From Vibrio sp. CB1-14 (GTDB lineage Bacteria; Pseudomonadota; Gammaproteobacteria; Enterobacterales; Vibrionaceae): a stretch of 64,000 bases of DNA. The notes beneath the pieces were generated by a model. The model made no database searches. It was not told the DNA's origin and saw only the letters and a program-made list of their open reading frames with translations. The stretch lies in assembly GCF_040412085.2 (NCBI RefSeq), contig NZ_CP115920.1:3038001-3102000 (forward strand), in the 5' to 3' direction. Positions 56,691 to 64,000 of this stretch are shown one piece after another. The position numbers and the translations under genes are program-made. Position 1 is the stretch's first letter, and every line of letters begins with the position of its first letter.

Positions 56691-59600
56691 TTATTTCTCC
56701 TTTTTAAGATCCTCTGGCAGCGTGTATTCACCGCTACTGCGGGATATTTCACTCACGGTCGGTGAGTCAAGCGGCCCTTTAACCGAGTAGTTGACTTGCG
56801 TGACTACCTCAACGACAGGTGAGATCACTGTCGTCACAGCCAACACGACTAGCGCCGTTTGTGGCGTTACCGCAAACGCGGTGATAATAGGAATGCCAGA
56901 GGTCATGTCTGGGGTAAAGCTCACCTCTGCATCTACAGTTTGTTTAGAAAGATCAGCCAACCCTTTGATTCTCATATCACCGGCTACCGCGTCCATCTTA
57001 ATGTCGTTAGTGACAAACACGCCATCACGCACTCGGCCGCTGCCTGTTATTGAGTTAAAGGCCATGCCTTTATCAAACACATCCGAGAAATCGAGCTGCA
57101 TCTTGCGAATAATAGAATCAAGACTGAACAGACCAAGTAGTCGCGCCGCACCGCTAACGTCGGAGATCACCCCTTTGCCAAGCTTAGTATTCATGTCACC
57201 ATTGACGGTATCAAGGCGCATTGACCAAGGCGCCCCATCCCAATCAAGTTTGGCTTTCATTTCAAACGGCGCGCGTTGAATACCCGTTGTGATACCAAAA
57301 CGTTCCATAAGATCGCTGTTGTTTTCACCTTTTACCGCGAAGTTCACTTGAGTCTTATTCTGGTCATCAGACACCATCCAACTGCCATCGATATCCACTT
57401 GGTTGGCGCCACTAGAAAGCTGCAGCTTGTTCCAAACCAGCTTATTGCCCTGCCTAGAGACATCCATATCGACCTTACCCACTTTGTAACCTTGGAACCA
57501 AAAGTTATCGATGGTCAGCAAGGTATCGGGCAATGCGTTAAATAGCGAACGCTCAAAATCCGTCACAATTGGTGCTTCTGGGTTTTCCTGGGTGATAATT
57601 GACTCATCTTGGTCAGCAATCTCATCGAGTTCCGGCACATAAATATGAAGACGGTTCAACGCGACATGGAGTTCATTGTTATCACTGTAGCTGGCTTCAC
57701 CTTTCGCCTCTTGGCTATCCAGTGCAAACTGCCAACCACCCTTTTTATATCTAGCATCGAAATTAACATCGTGCCATTCAATTCCGCCTAATATCAGTTC
57801 TTTAGCTTCTACACTGGCACGCTTTGGCAGTGGTAGTTCGGGCTTCGGCAAGTCATCCAGCACCGCTTTTTTGTCACTCGGTGGCTCTTTAAATACCTCA
57901 CTCCACTTATCGAAATCGATAGTGTCTGAGCGCACTTGGAAGTGATGGCCGACAATTGGGCTAATTTTAAATCCACCCTCACCAAGCACTAAGTTAGTCG
58001 CTTTAAGCACAGGGACCGGCTGAGTGATATCAATTTCAGTTTGATATTTCACCGACGGCAATTGCAAGCGAGCGGTAATATTTTCCTGATTACCTGAAGC
58101 CTGAAGCCTTGCTTTCCCTGCATCACCAAACGACTTGCTCAGTGGATAAGGGTAATCGCTGGCAATCGTGACTAGGTTTGCATCCAAATCAAGCTGATAA
58201 GTAAAACCCACATCATTGAGCTGGATGTCGACATCCAGGTGCCAAGGTGCATGCCCTGATAAGCGGCTTACGACCTTATCACCAATGTAAGGTTCAAGTG
58301 GTGCTGTACTCCAATCGCCAACGGAGTTGATCTTCACCGCATAGCCTTTGCTTGCATTTTGTCCTTGGAAGTCCAAATTGATTGGCTGATCAAGCAAGTT
58401 CGCTGATAATCCCGTTGCTTTAACCACGTCATTATCGAACTCGATACGACCTGAGACTTGCTCAAGCGTCATCGGTGGAGCATCAATCTCAACATGATTG
58501 TCACTTAGGTCAGCATGACCCCAAGCTCTAGATGGCGTGTCATCCCCCCCAAATGGAATGTAGAGCTGAAAATCAGCGGTAACGTCGCCACTGACTTGAA
58601 CCGCTGTTAGCGCAGCACCAACCGAGTCAACCAATGGTGAAGCGGTCATGTAGTCACGTACCGCACTGCCTTTGCCAGCCGCTTTCGCTCCAATTTCAAG
58701 ATGACCATCACCACGAAGCTCGGGAATTCGACCGGTAATACGCTGCCCTTTCACATCCATTAAAGTCGCAGAGCGCGAATCGAGATACATGCTCTCGTTT
58801 TGGAACAACAAATCGAGCTGCAGATCCGTAAGCGGCGGCCAATTGGTGTCAAAGCTGAATTTGGCATCACGCAGGCCAACAAACGCCTGGAACATACCGT
58901 TGTTGTCGCGATACGGGAAATCAGAGAGCTTGCCGTACCACAAAAGCTTAGAGGTGTTCACGCGACCCGCTTGAATCGCCGCAGATAGGTAATCCGTTAA
59001 GCTTTGCCCCATTGCTAGAGTTGGCAGGTAACGCCACACCTCCCCTGCGTTGTATAGGTCAGCCTCAGCATAGAAGGACAAGAATGGACTATCGTTCTTA
59101 GGGAAATCGAGCCGGAAGGCACCAAGCACTTGCAAATCTGGTGTGGCAGCCGTGACTTTATCCGACCACAGTGACCAGCCTTGCTCACCATGATTCTCCC
59201 AATGAATGTCAACCAAGCCTTGCTTGATATTTAAAGGCGCTTGGAATACATCGCCGTACGGGAACTTATCATCAATAACCGACACTCGCGCATAAGCCCG
59301 CTCAGTGTTCCCGCGCAGATGGCCTGAGACATGAGAAAATCCAGGTAACAGTCCCCATTGCGATAACGACATTTGCTTTAATGACGCCGAATACTTAATC
59401 GAATCAGCACCTGCAAGTTGAGAAATACGAATGTCTTCGATGCGGCCGCCCGGGTTAAGTCTCGACAGCCATTGGTTAATAGTCTCGTTGTTAGCCAGTG
59501 TCGCCAATGGTTTTAAGCTATCAACATCGAGCTCAGAGACATTGACTTGCCATTGATTATCACGATTCCAATCAACGGCAATATCCAACTCAGGCCAAGT

Positions 59601-60584
59601 CACTTCATCAGTACGAGCCTGGACTTGGTGCACATTCAACTGCCAACCCGATGTGGATGGCAGTAAATGCAATACCGCAGACTCAACTATCAGATCATGT
59701 TGCTGATTGCCACTTTCCCAACTGAGCTCAGAAGGAAGCACATCCAAATAGACTTCTTTTGCTTTGCTATTATCTAACTCAAGCCAAGCTCTTAGGCTGA
59801 CCGCCCCAGATTCAATGCCAGTTTGCTGCTTCTGCTCATCCGATAGCCACGGAGACAACGACATTTCATCCACTGTGACGTAAAAATCTCCCGTCACACT
59901 GGTCAAAGAGCCGTTATCAACAAAGTCCGCTCGCACTTCAAGCGCATTGAGATTAGCATCGGCGATGGACACCACGCCTTGCGCTAAGTGGCGACGTTTT
60001 TCGTTTCGCCACTGCAAATTCTCAATATCTAACTGACGAGCTTCATCAGAGATAGCGGTGTAGTGAATGGTCGAGTCCGCTACCGTGAATCGATCAAGCT
60101 GCCTCAACAGTAAGTTATCCAAACGTTGGATCAACTGCTCACCGCTTTTTGCAGGCGCATTGGTAACCGGCTCCTCCGGTGTACTCTCCGTCGCCTTGAG
60201 CAGATCCACCGAACGAACGTCTAGTGTCATGCCGTTGATCACCATATCCGCCAATACAGGCTGACGCTGCAACACGGTTTGTACCAGGTCGAATTCGAGC
60301 TCAAGGTTGGTCACTTCAAACTGGGTTTCAGGACTGTCTGGAAGACCGACGGATACCCCTTGCAGTGAGATTGACGGGTGAGTATTACGCCAGAAACCAC
60401 GTACGTCTTTGAGCGAGACATTCAGTCCTGTACCTTGGTTTATCCAAGTAACGATTTCAGGTTGGACTTTGTTCAGTTGAGGCAGGCCGACACGCAGCAC
60501 TGTGACCGTGGAGGCAAGTAGCACCAGCACGGTCAGTAACAGCCAGAGAAATAGGCGTATGATTTGATTAACGCGAGGACTCAC
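56691..60584 (-). CDS. yhdP: YhdP family envelope protein
   Basis: The very large protein (1297 residues) has an N-terminal membrane anchor (about 8-28; LFLWLLLTVLVLLASTVTVL), a long beta-rich periplasmic body of the DUF3971 type and a C-terminal AsmA2 domain. YhdP is one of the AsmA-like bridge proteins that help move phospholipids to the outer membrane. It sits between rng and the nitrilase gene, 10 bp after rng, in the same long minus-strand run as mreCD. Confidence 0.92.
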   Translation of the reverse strand: MSPRVNQIIRLFLWLLLTVLVLLASTVTVLRVGLPQLNKVQPEIVTWINQGTGLNVSLKDVRGFWRNTHPSISLQGVSVGLPDSPETQFEVTNLELEFDLVQTVLQRQPVLADMVINGMTLDVRSVDLLKATESTPEEPVTNAPAKSGEQLIQRLDNLLLRQLDRFTVADSTIHYTAISDEARQLDIENLQWRNEKRRHLAQGVVSIADANLNALEVRADFVDNGSLTSVTGDFYVTVDEMSLSPWLSDEQKQQTGIESGAVSLRAWLELDNSKAKEVYLDVLPSELSWESGNQQHDLIVESAVLHLLPSTSGWQLNVHQVQARTDEVTWPELDIAVDWNRDNQWQVNVSELDVDSLKPLATLANNETINQWLSRLNPGGRIEDIRISQLAGADSIKYSASLKQMSLSQWGLLPGFSHVSGHLRGNTERAYARVSVIDDKFPYGDVFQAPLNIKQGLVDIHWENHGEQGWSLWSDKVTAATPDLQVLGAFRLDFPKNDSPFLSFYAEADLYNAGEVWRYLPTLAMGQSLTDYLSAAIQAGRVNTSKLLWYGKLSDFPYRDNNGMFQAFVGLRDAKFSFDTNWPPLTDLQLDLLFQNESMYLDSRSATLMDVKGQRITGRIPELRGDGHLEIGAKAAGKGSAVRDYMTASPLVDSVGAALTAVQVSGDVTADFQLYIPFGGDDTPSRAWGHADLSDNHVEIDAPPMTLEQVSGRIEFDNDVVKATGLSANLLDQPINLDFQGQNASKGYAVKINSVGDWSTAPLEPYIGDKVVSRLSGHAPWHLDVDIQLNDVGFTYQLDLDANLVTIASDYPYPLSKSFGDAGKARLQASGNQENITARLQLPSVKYQTEIDITQPVPVLKATNLVLGEGGFKISPIVGHHFQVRSDTIDFDKWSEVFKEPPSDKKAVLDDLPKPELPLPKRASVEAKELILGGIEWHDVNFDARYKKGGWQFALDSQEAKGEASYSDNNELHVALNRLHIYVPELDEIADQDESIITQENPEAPIVTDFERSLFNALPDTLLTIDNFWFQGYKVGKVDMDVSRQGNKLVWNKLQLSSGANQVDIDGSWMVSDDQNKTQVNFAVKGENNSDLMERFGITTGIQRAPFEMKAKLDWDGAPWSMRLDTVNGDMNTKLGKGVISDVSGAARLLGLFSLDSIIRKMQLDFSDVFDKGMAFNSITGSGRVRDGVFVTNDIKMDAVAGDMRIKGLADLSKQTVDAEVSFTPDMTSGIPIITAFAVTPQTALVVLAVTTVISPVVEVVTQVNYSVKGPLDSPTVSEISRSSGEYTLPEDLKKEK

Positions 60585-60594
60585 AAACTTCTCA

Positions 60595-62064
60595 TCACAT
60601 CATAACAACATCAAATTGTTCTTGAATATACAGTGGTTCTGCTTGAATACGCACTTGCTTGCCAATAAAGACTTCAAGTTCCGCGAGTGCATGTGATTCT
60701 TCACCTTCTAGCGCTTCCGCAACAGCAGGTGCCGCATAAACCACAAAATTATCAGCATCGTAAGCTCGGTTGACTCGGGTGATCTCTCGTAGGATCTCAT
60801 AACAGACGGTTTCCACCGTTTTCACCGAACCACGACCTTCACAAGTTGGACAACCGCTACACAGCACGTGTTCAATACTTTCACGGGTACGCTTGCGGGT
60901 CATTTCCACCAAACCAAGCTGAGTAAAGCCATTGATATTGGTTTTTACGCGATCTTTTGACAGTGCTGCTTCAAGAGAAGCCAAAACACGCTGACGGTGT
61001 TCATCCAGCCCCATGTCAATGAAATCGATAATGATGATACCACCTAGATTACGCAGTCTCAGTTGGCGAGCAATCGCCTGAGTCGCTTCAACATTGGTAT
61101 TAAAGATGGTCTCTTCTAGGTTACGGCGACCGACGAAGGCACCCGTGTTGATGTCTACCGTGGTCATGGCTTCGGTTTGATCAATGATCAGATAGCCGCC
61201 CGATTTAAGATCGACCTTGCGCTCCAATGAGCGCTGAATTTCGTTCTCCGTATCAAACATGTCGAAGATCGGCTTATCGCCTTCATAGAGCTCTAACAGT
61301 GACTCTAATTCTGGAACAAATTCGCTGGTAAACTCTTTTAGGCTCTCAAATATCAAACGAGAATCGACCTGAATGCGGGTGATTTCGGTACCAACGAAAT
61401 CACGCAAGATACGATGCGCTAAACCCAGCTCACCATACAAGGTAGAACGTGTCTTGTATTTAGTACGGCGCTCGTTGATTTTAGTCCACAGGCGCTTAAG
61501 AAACGCGGCATCTTGCGCCAACTCTTTCTCATTCGCCCCCTCAGCCGCGGTACGAATAATGAACCCGCCATTCTCATCGCAGTAATCAGCGACAACTCGC
61601 TTAAGGCGTAGGCGTTCATCTTCACTTTCAATACGCTGAGAAACCCCCACGTGGCTCGCTCCAGGCATGAATACCAAGTATCGTGAAGGTAGGGTGATAT
61701 CTGTGGTTAGGCGAGCGCCTTTGGTGCCCAGTGGGTCTTTGACCACTTGCACCACAATGTCTTGCCCTTGGCGCACTAGCTCAGAGATGTCGCGTACTTG
61801 AAATTGTTTTTTCTCGTTCTCGGCAACACATTCGGTGTGAGGGACAATATCGGAGGCATGAAGAAACGCGGCCTTTTCCAGACCGATGTCGACGAACGCC
61901 GCTTGCATCCCCGGAAGCACGCGACTGACTTTACCTTTGTAGATGTTACCCACGATGCCTCGTTTGGCTTCGCGTTCAATGTGGACTTCTTGAAGAATTC
62001 CACTCTCTATCATCGCAACTCTTGTTTCACTGGGAGTTACGTTTATCAACAGCTCTGCACTCAT
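60595..62064 (-). CDS. rng: Ribonuclease G
   Basis: At 489 residues this matches RNase G. It starts MSAELLINVTPSETRVAMIE, has the S1-like RNA-binding domain (about 35-125), the DNase-I-like catalytic site (VDINTGAFVGRRNLEE, GGIIIIDFIDM) and the zinc-link cysteines in CSGCPTCEGRG. It matures the 5' end of 16S rRNA and degrades mRNAs. It lacks the long RNase E C-terminal scaffold. It is 17 bp after maf and 10 bp before yhdP. Confidence 0.97.
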   Translation of the reverse strand: MSAELLINVTPSETRVAMIESGILQEVHIEREAKRGIVGNIYKGKVSRVLPGMQAAFVDIGLEKAAFLHASDIVPHTECVAENEKKQFQVRDISELVRQGQDIVVQVVKDPLGTKGARLTTDITLPSRYLVFMPGASHVGVSQRIESEDERLRLKRVVADYCDENGGFIIRTAAEGANEKELAQDAAFLKRLWTKINERRTKYKTRSTLYGELGLAHRILRDFVGTEITRIQVDSRLIFESLKEFTSEFVPELESLLELYEGDKPIFDMFDTENEIQRSLERKVDLKSGGYLIIDQTEAMTTVDINTGAFVGRRNLEETIFNTNVEATQAIARQLRLRNLGGIIIIDFIDMGLDEHRQRVLASLEAALSKDRVKTNINGFTQLGLVEMTRKRTRESIEHVLCSGCPTCEGRGSVKTVETVCYEILREITRVNRAYDADNFVVYAAPAVAEALEGEESHALAELEVFIGKQVRIQAEPLYIQEQFDVVMM

Positions 62065-62081
62065 GAGCGCACCTCAATATT

Positions 62082-62666
62082 TTAATTATTTATAAATTCT
62101 TGCAAGAGCTGGTCAGTTTCATACAGCGGCAGTCCCACTACGGCGTAATAGCTGCCCTCGATCCGAGTAACAAAACGCCCACCTAATCCTTGGATACCAT
62201 AACTGCCAGCTTTATCTCTCGGTTCACCACTGTGCCAATATCGTTCTATTTCTTGTTGGCTAAGTGTTTTGAACCACACATCCGTGGTCACCACCACCGA
62301 TGCTTGCTTTAATTTGCTTACCACGCTAACTGCTGTCAGCACCTGGTGTTTTTGACCTGACATGCTACTCAACATGCGGTTGGCATGGTCAAAGTCGTGC
62401 GGTTTTTCCAACACATGACCATCGAGCACGACCACGGTATCGGAACCCAAAACTACGCTCTCTTGATGACTCAAAGCAAGACCTGCTAAGGCTTTCTCTA
62501 ACGACAAACGCGCCACGTACTCTTGCGGCGCTTCATTGTCTTGCTGCTGCTCTTCAATATCGGGACTAACGATGGAAAATTCGTAGCCCAGTTGAGTCAA
62601 TAGTTCTCTGCGGCGTGGTGATGTGGAAGCCAATACAACGCGTGATACAGACTGATTACCTGACAT
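62082..62666 (-). CDS. Maf-family nucleotide pyrophosphatase (YhdE type)
   Basis: The 194-residue protein has the Maf N-terminal VVLASTSPRRRELLTQLGY, the catalytic VLGSDTVVVLDG and EPRDKAGSYGIQGLGGRFV. YhdE-type members hydrolyse dTTP, UTP and modified pyrimidine nucleotides to limit misincorporation, and Maf also affects septation. The start overlaps the mreD end by 11 bp. The usual partner order mreCD-maf-rng is kept. Confidence 0.95.
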   Translation of the reverse strand: MSGNQSVSRVVLASTSPRRRELLTQLGYEFSIVSPDIEEQQQDNEAPQEYVARLSLEKALAGLALSHQESVVLGSDTVVVLDGHVLEKPHDFDHANRMLSSMSGQKHQVLTAVSVVSKLKQASVVVTTDVWFKTLSQQEIERYWHSGEPRDKAGSYGIQGLGGRFVTRIEGSYYAVVGLPLYETDQLLQEFINN

Positions 62667-63144
62667 GCCAATGCCTTCTTACTCGACGAAGCAATAAAAA
62701 CATCCATGGCCAGAGTATACAGTTAATCAAACCACTCCACAGCGACATTGGATTAAAAGTCACGTCTTGGATCAAATACTCGCCGAAAAAGATGCATACT
62801 TCGAGCACCATAGACAACAGCGCCATAATGGTTGCTTGTTGCCACAATGCCATGTTTCTCAACACCAAAAAGTTAAGCGCGATGACGTAAACCACAATCG
62901 ACATCATCATGCCGCGTATGCCAAGCGTCGAGCCGACCAGCAGATCCCACACCAAGCCAACAAACAAGGCAGTACCCACATTAACGCGGTGCGGCAGTGC
63001 CAGCACCCAGTAACCGAGTACCAAAAATAGCCATGAAGGGCGGACAAAATCCAAAACACCCGGCCATGGGATGGTCTGCAGCACCAATGCCACCAGCAGC
63101 GACGTGCCAATCACCATATGACTGCGAAAAGAGCTGTTAGCCAT
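62656..63144 (-). CDS. mreD: Rod shape-determining protein MreD
   Basis: This 162-residue integral membrane protein has five or six helices and MreD-like segments IPWPGVLDFVRPSWLFLVLG and GLVWDLLVGSTLGIRGMM. It is part of the Rod complex for lateral wall synthesis with MreB, MreC, RodA and PBP2. It overlaps maf by 11 bp and follows mreC by 17 bp. Confidence 0.95.
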   Translation of the reverse strand: MANSSFRSHMVIGTSLLVALVLQTIPWPGVLDFVRPSWLFLVLGYWVLALPHRVNVGTALFVGLVWDLLVGSTLGIRGMMMSIVVYVIALNFLVLRNMALWQQATIMALLSMVLEVCIFFGEYLIQDVTFNPMSLWSGLINCILWPWMFLLLRRVRRHWHVR

Positions 63145-63161
63145 AATTGTGTGTTAATCCT

Positions 63162-64000
63162 TTATTCTGCATTGAGGATATCTTCCACTTCCTGCTGCTG
63201 CCTATCATTATTCGGCCAGATCAAAAGTAGGTAGCGTAAACGGTCAAAATCAACCACGGGTTCAGCGATGATATTAGCGAACTCACGACGATTATCACGT
63301 TGCACCGATTTAACGTGTGCCACTGGATAACCTTCAGGATAAATGCCACCAAGACCCGACGTCACAAGAAGATCGTCAGGCTGAATATCGGTACTGGTAG
63401 GAATGTGCTCCAGTTGGATCTCATCAATTGAACCGTTGCCAGAACCAATAACACGGATGTCATTGCGGATCACCTGTACTGGGATCGCGCTGTTGGTATC
63501 CGTCAATAGCATAATTCGACTATTGTGCGCACCAACGAATGTCACCTGGCCAACAATACCATTTTCATTGATAACTGGCTGACCTTCGTAAACGCCATCA
63601 ATACGGCCTTTATCAATCACCACCTGGTGACGATAGGGTGACGTGTCCACTGCCATTACCTCGGTGACCACTTTCTTCTCACCCCTCACAAAAGACGAGC
63701 CAAGCAGTTCACGAAAGCGCTGATTCTCTTCACGATATTGATCGAGCAAGATAAGGTCGCTTTTCAAACGCAGTACTTCACGTTTAAGGTTGATATTCTG
63801 CTCAGCTAAGCCTTGACGCGTATTAAGACGCTCATAGACTCCATCAAACATACTACGCGGTAAGTTGGCAGCATATTGAATAGGCGCAACAGCACTGTTC
63901 AGCAGATAGCGGAAATTGGAGAATGTGTCTAAACGACTATCAGCCAGCATTAAGCCGGCTGATAGAGTTACAGCAAGAAATAACCGAAGTTGTAAGGACG
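63162..64000 (-). CDS. mreC: Cell shape protein MreC, 5' part missing
   Basis: The frame is open past the window edge: before the first Met (63950) it reads LQLRLFLAVTLSAGL, the end of the N-terminal membrane helix, so the true start lies outside. The visible protein has the coiled coil (about 45-90 of the visible part), then the MreC beta-barrel core with VIDKGRIDGVYEGQPVI, GIVGQV and VTSGLGGIYPEGYPVA. It scaffolds the Rod complex in the periplasm. mreB should lie just outside the window. Confidence 0.96.
   Translation of the reverse strand, partial: SLQLRLFLAVTLSAGLMLADSRLDTFSNFRYLLNSAVAPIQYAANLPRSMFDGVYERLNTRQGLAEQNINLKREVLRLKSDLILLDQYREENQRFRELLGSSFVRGEKKVVTEVMAVDTSPYRHQVVIDKGRIDGVYEGQPVINENGIVGQVTFVGAHNSRIMLLTDTNSAIPVQVIRNDIRVIGSGNGSIDEIQLEHIPTSTDIQPDDLLVTSGLGGIYPEGYPVAHVKSVQRDNRREFANIIAEPVVDFDRLRYLLLIWPNNDRQQQEVEDILNAE

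Overview
This window looks like core chromosome of a Vibrionaceae bacterium, most likely a Vibrio species. The evidence is the gene content and order: a TtpC-containing TonB2 cluster, an MJ1255/VC2487-family glycosyltransferase beside leuO, the lptD-surA-pdxA-rsmA-apaG-apaH block, rplU-rpmA-cgtA divergent from ispB, mdh divergent from argR, and the mreC-mreD-maf-rng-yhdP-tldD block. Coding density is high. I saw no rRNA, tRNA, CRISPR array, transposase, integrase or prophage, and no obviously broken gene. Two genes are cut by the window ends: a DUF3450 gene at the left and mreC at the right.

Layout. 1-4278 (+): tail of a DUF3450 gene, then ttpC-exbB-exbD-tonB-TPR, a coupled energy-transduction operon. 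4355-6887 (-): hemerythrin-like protein, ung, a possible 40-residue His-rich peptide, and nfo. 7260-10442: grcA under a strong FNR-type promoter, tyrS (-), and an M23 endopeptidase (+). 10514-20876 (-): acyl-CoA ligase, leuO, a glycosyltransferase/PAP2 phosphatase pair, and an RND efflux operon (tetR, adaptor, permease). 21113-26121 (+): leucine biosynthesis leuLABCD with a readable attenuator. 26271-28459: DUF547, DUF924 and djlA. 28619-35392 (+): lptD-surA-pdxA-rsmA, then apaG-apaH. 35439-39375 (-): folA, the YjjB/YjjP exporter pair, cgtA, rpmA, rplU. 39648-42735: ispB, a small conserved-looking protein, mdh (-), argR. 43070-47439 (+): TAXI-type TRAP binding protein, fused TRAP permease and a universal stress protein. 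47526-52298 (-): hydroxyacid dehydrogenase, rluA, rapA. 52864-54240 (+): PIN-PhoH protein. 54394-64000 (-): tldD, nitrilase, yhdP, rng, maf, mreD and partial mreC.

Functional themes are envelope building and quality control (lptD, surA, djlA, yhdP, mreCD, M23 hydrolase, TonB2), leucine synthesis, base-excision repair (ung, nfo), translation and ribosome assembly (tyrS, rplU, rpmA, cgtA, rsmA, rluA, rng) and transport (RND, TRAP, YjjPB).

I found no convincing wholly new multigene system. The best leads are regulatory or small. They are the tandem FNR-like boxes before grcA, a leader peptide and attenuator whose antiterminator pairing can be read from the sequence, two matching operators before the tetR-RND operon, a possible His-rich mini-protein between ung and nfo, a run of three hairpins between the TRAP binding protein and its permease, a CRP-like palindrome between rapA and phoH, and the coupled glycosyltransferase/PAP2 pair of unknown substrate. 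Start codons were moved inward from the longest reading frame where a Shine-Dalgarno sequence or the family length supported it.
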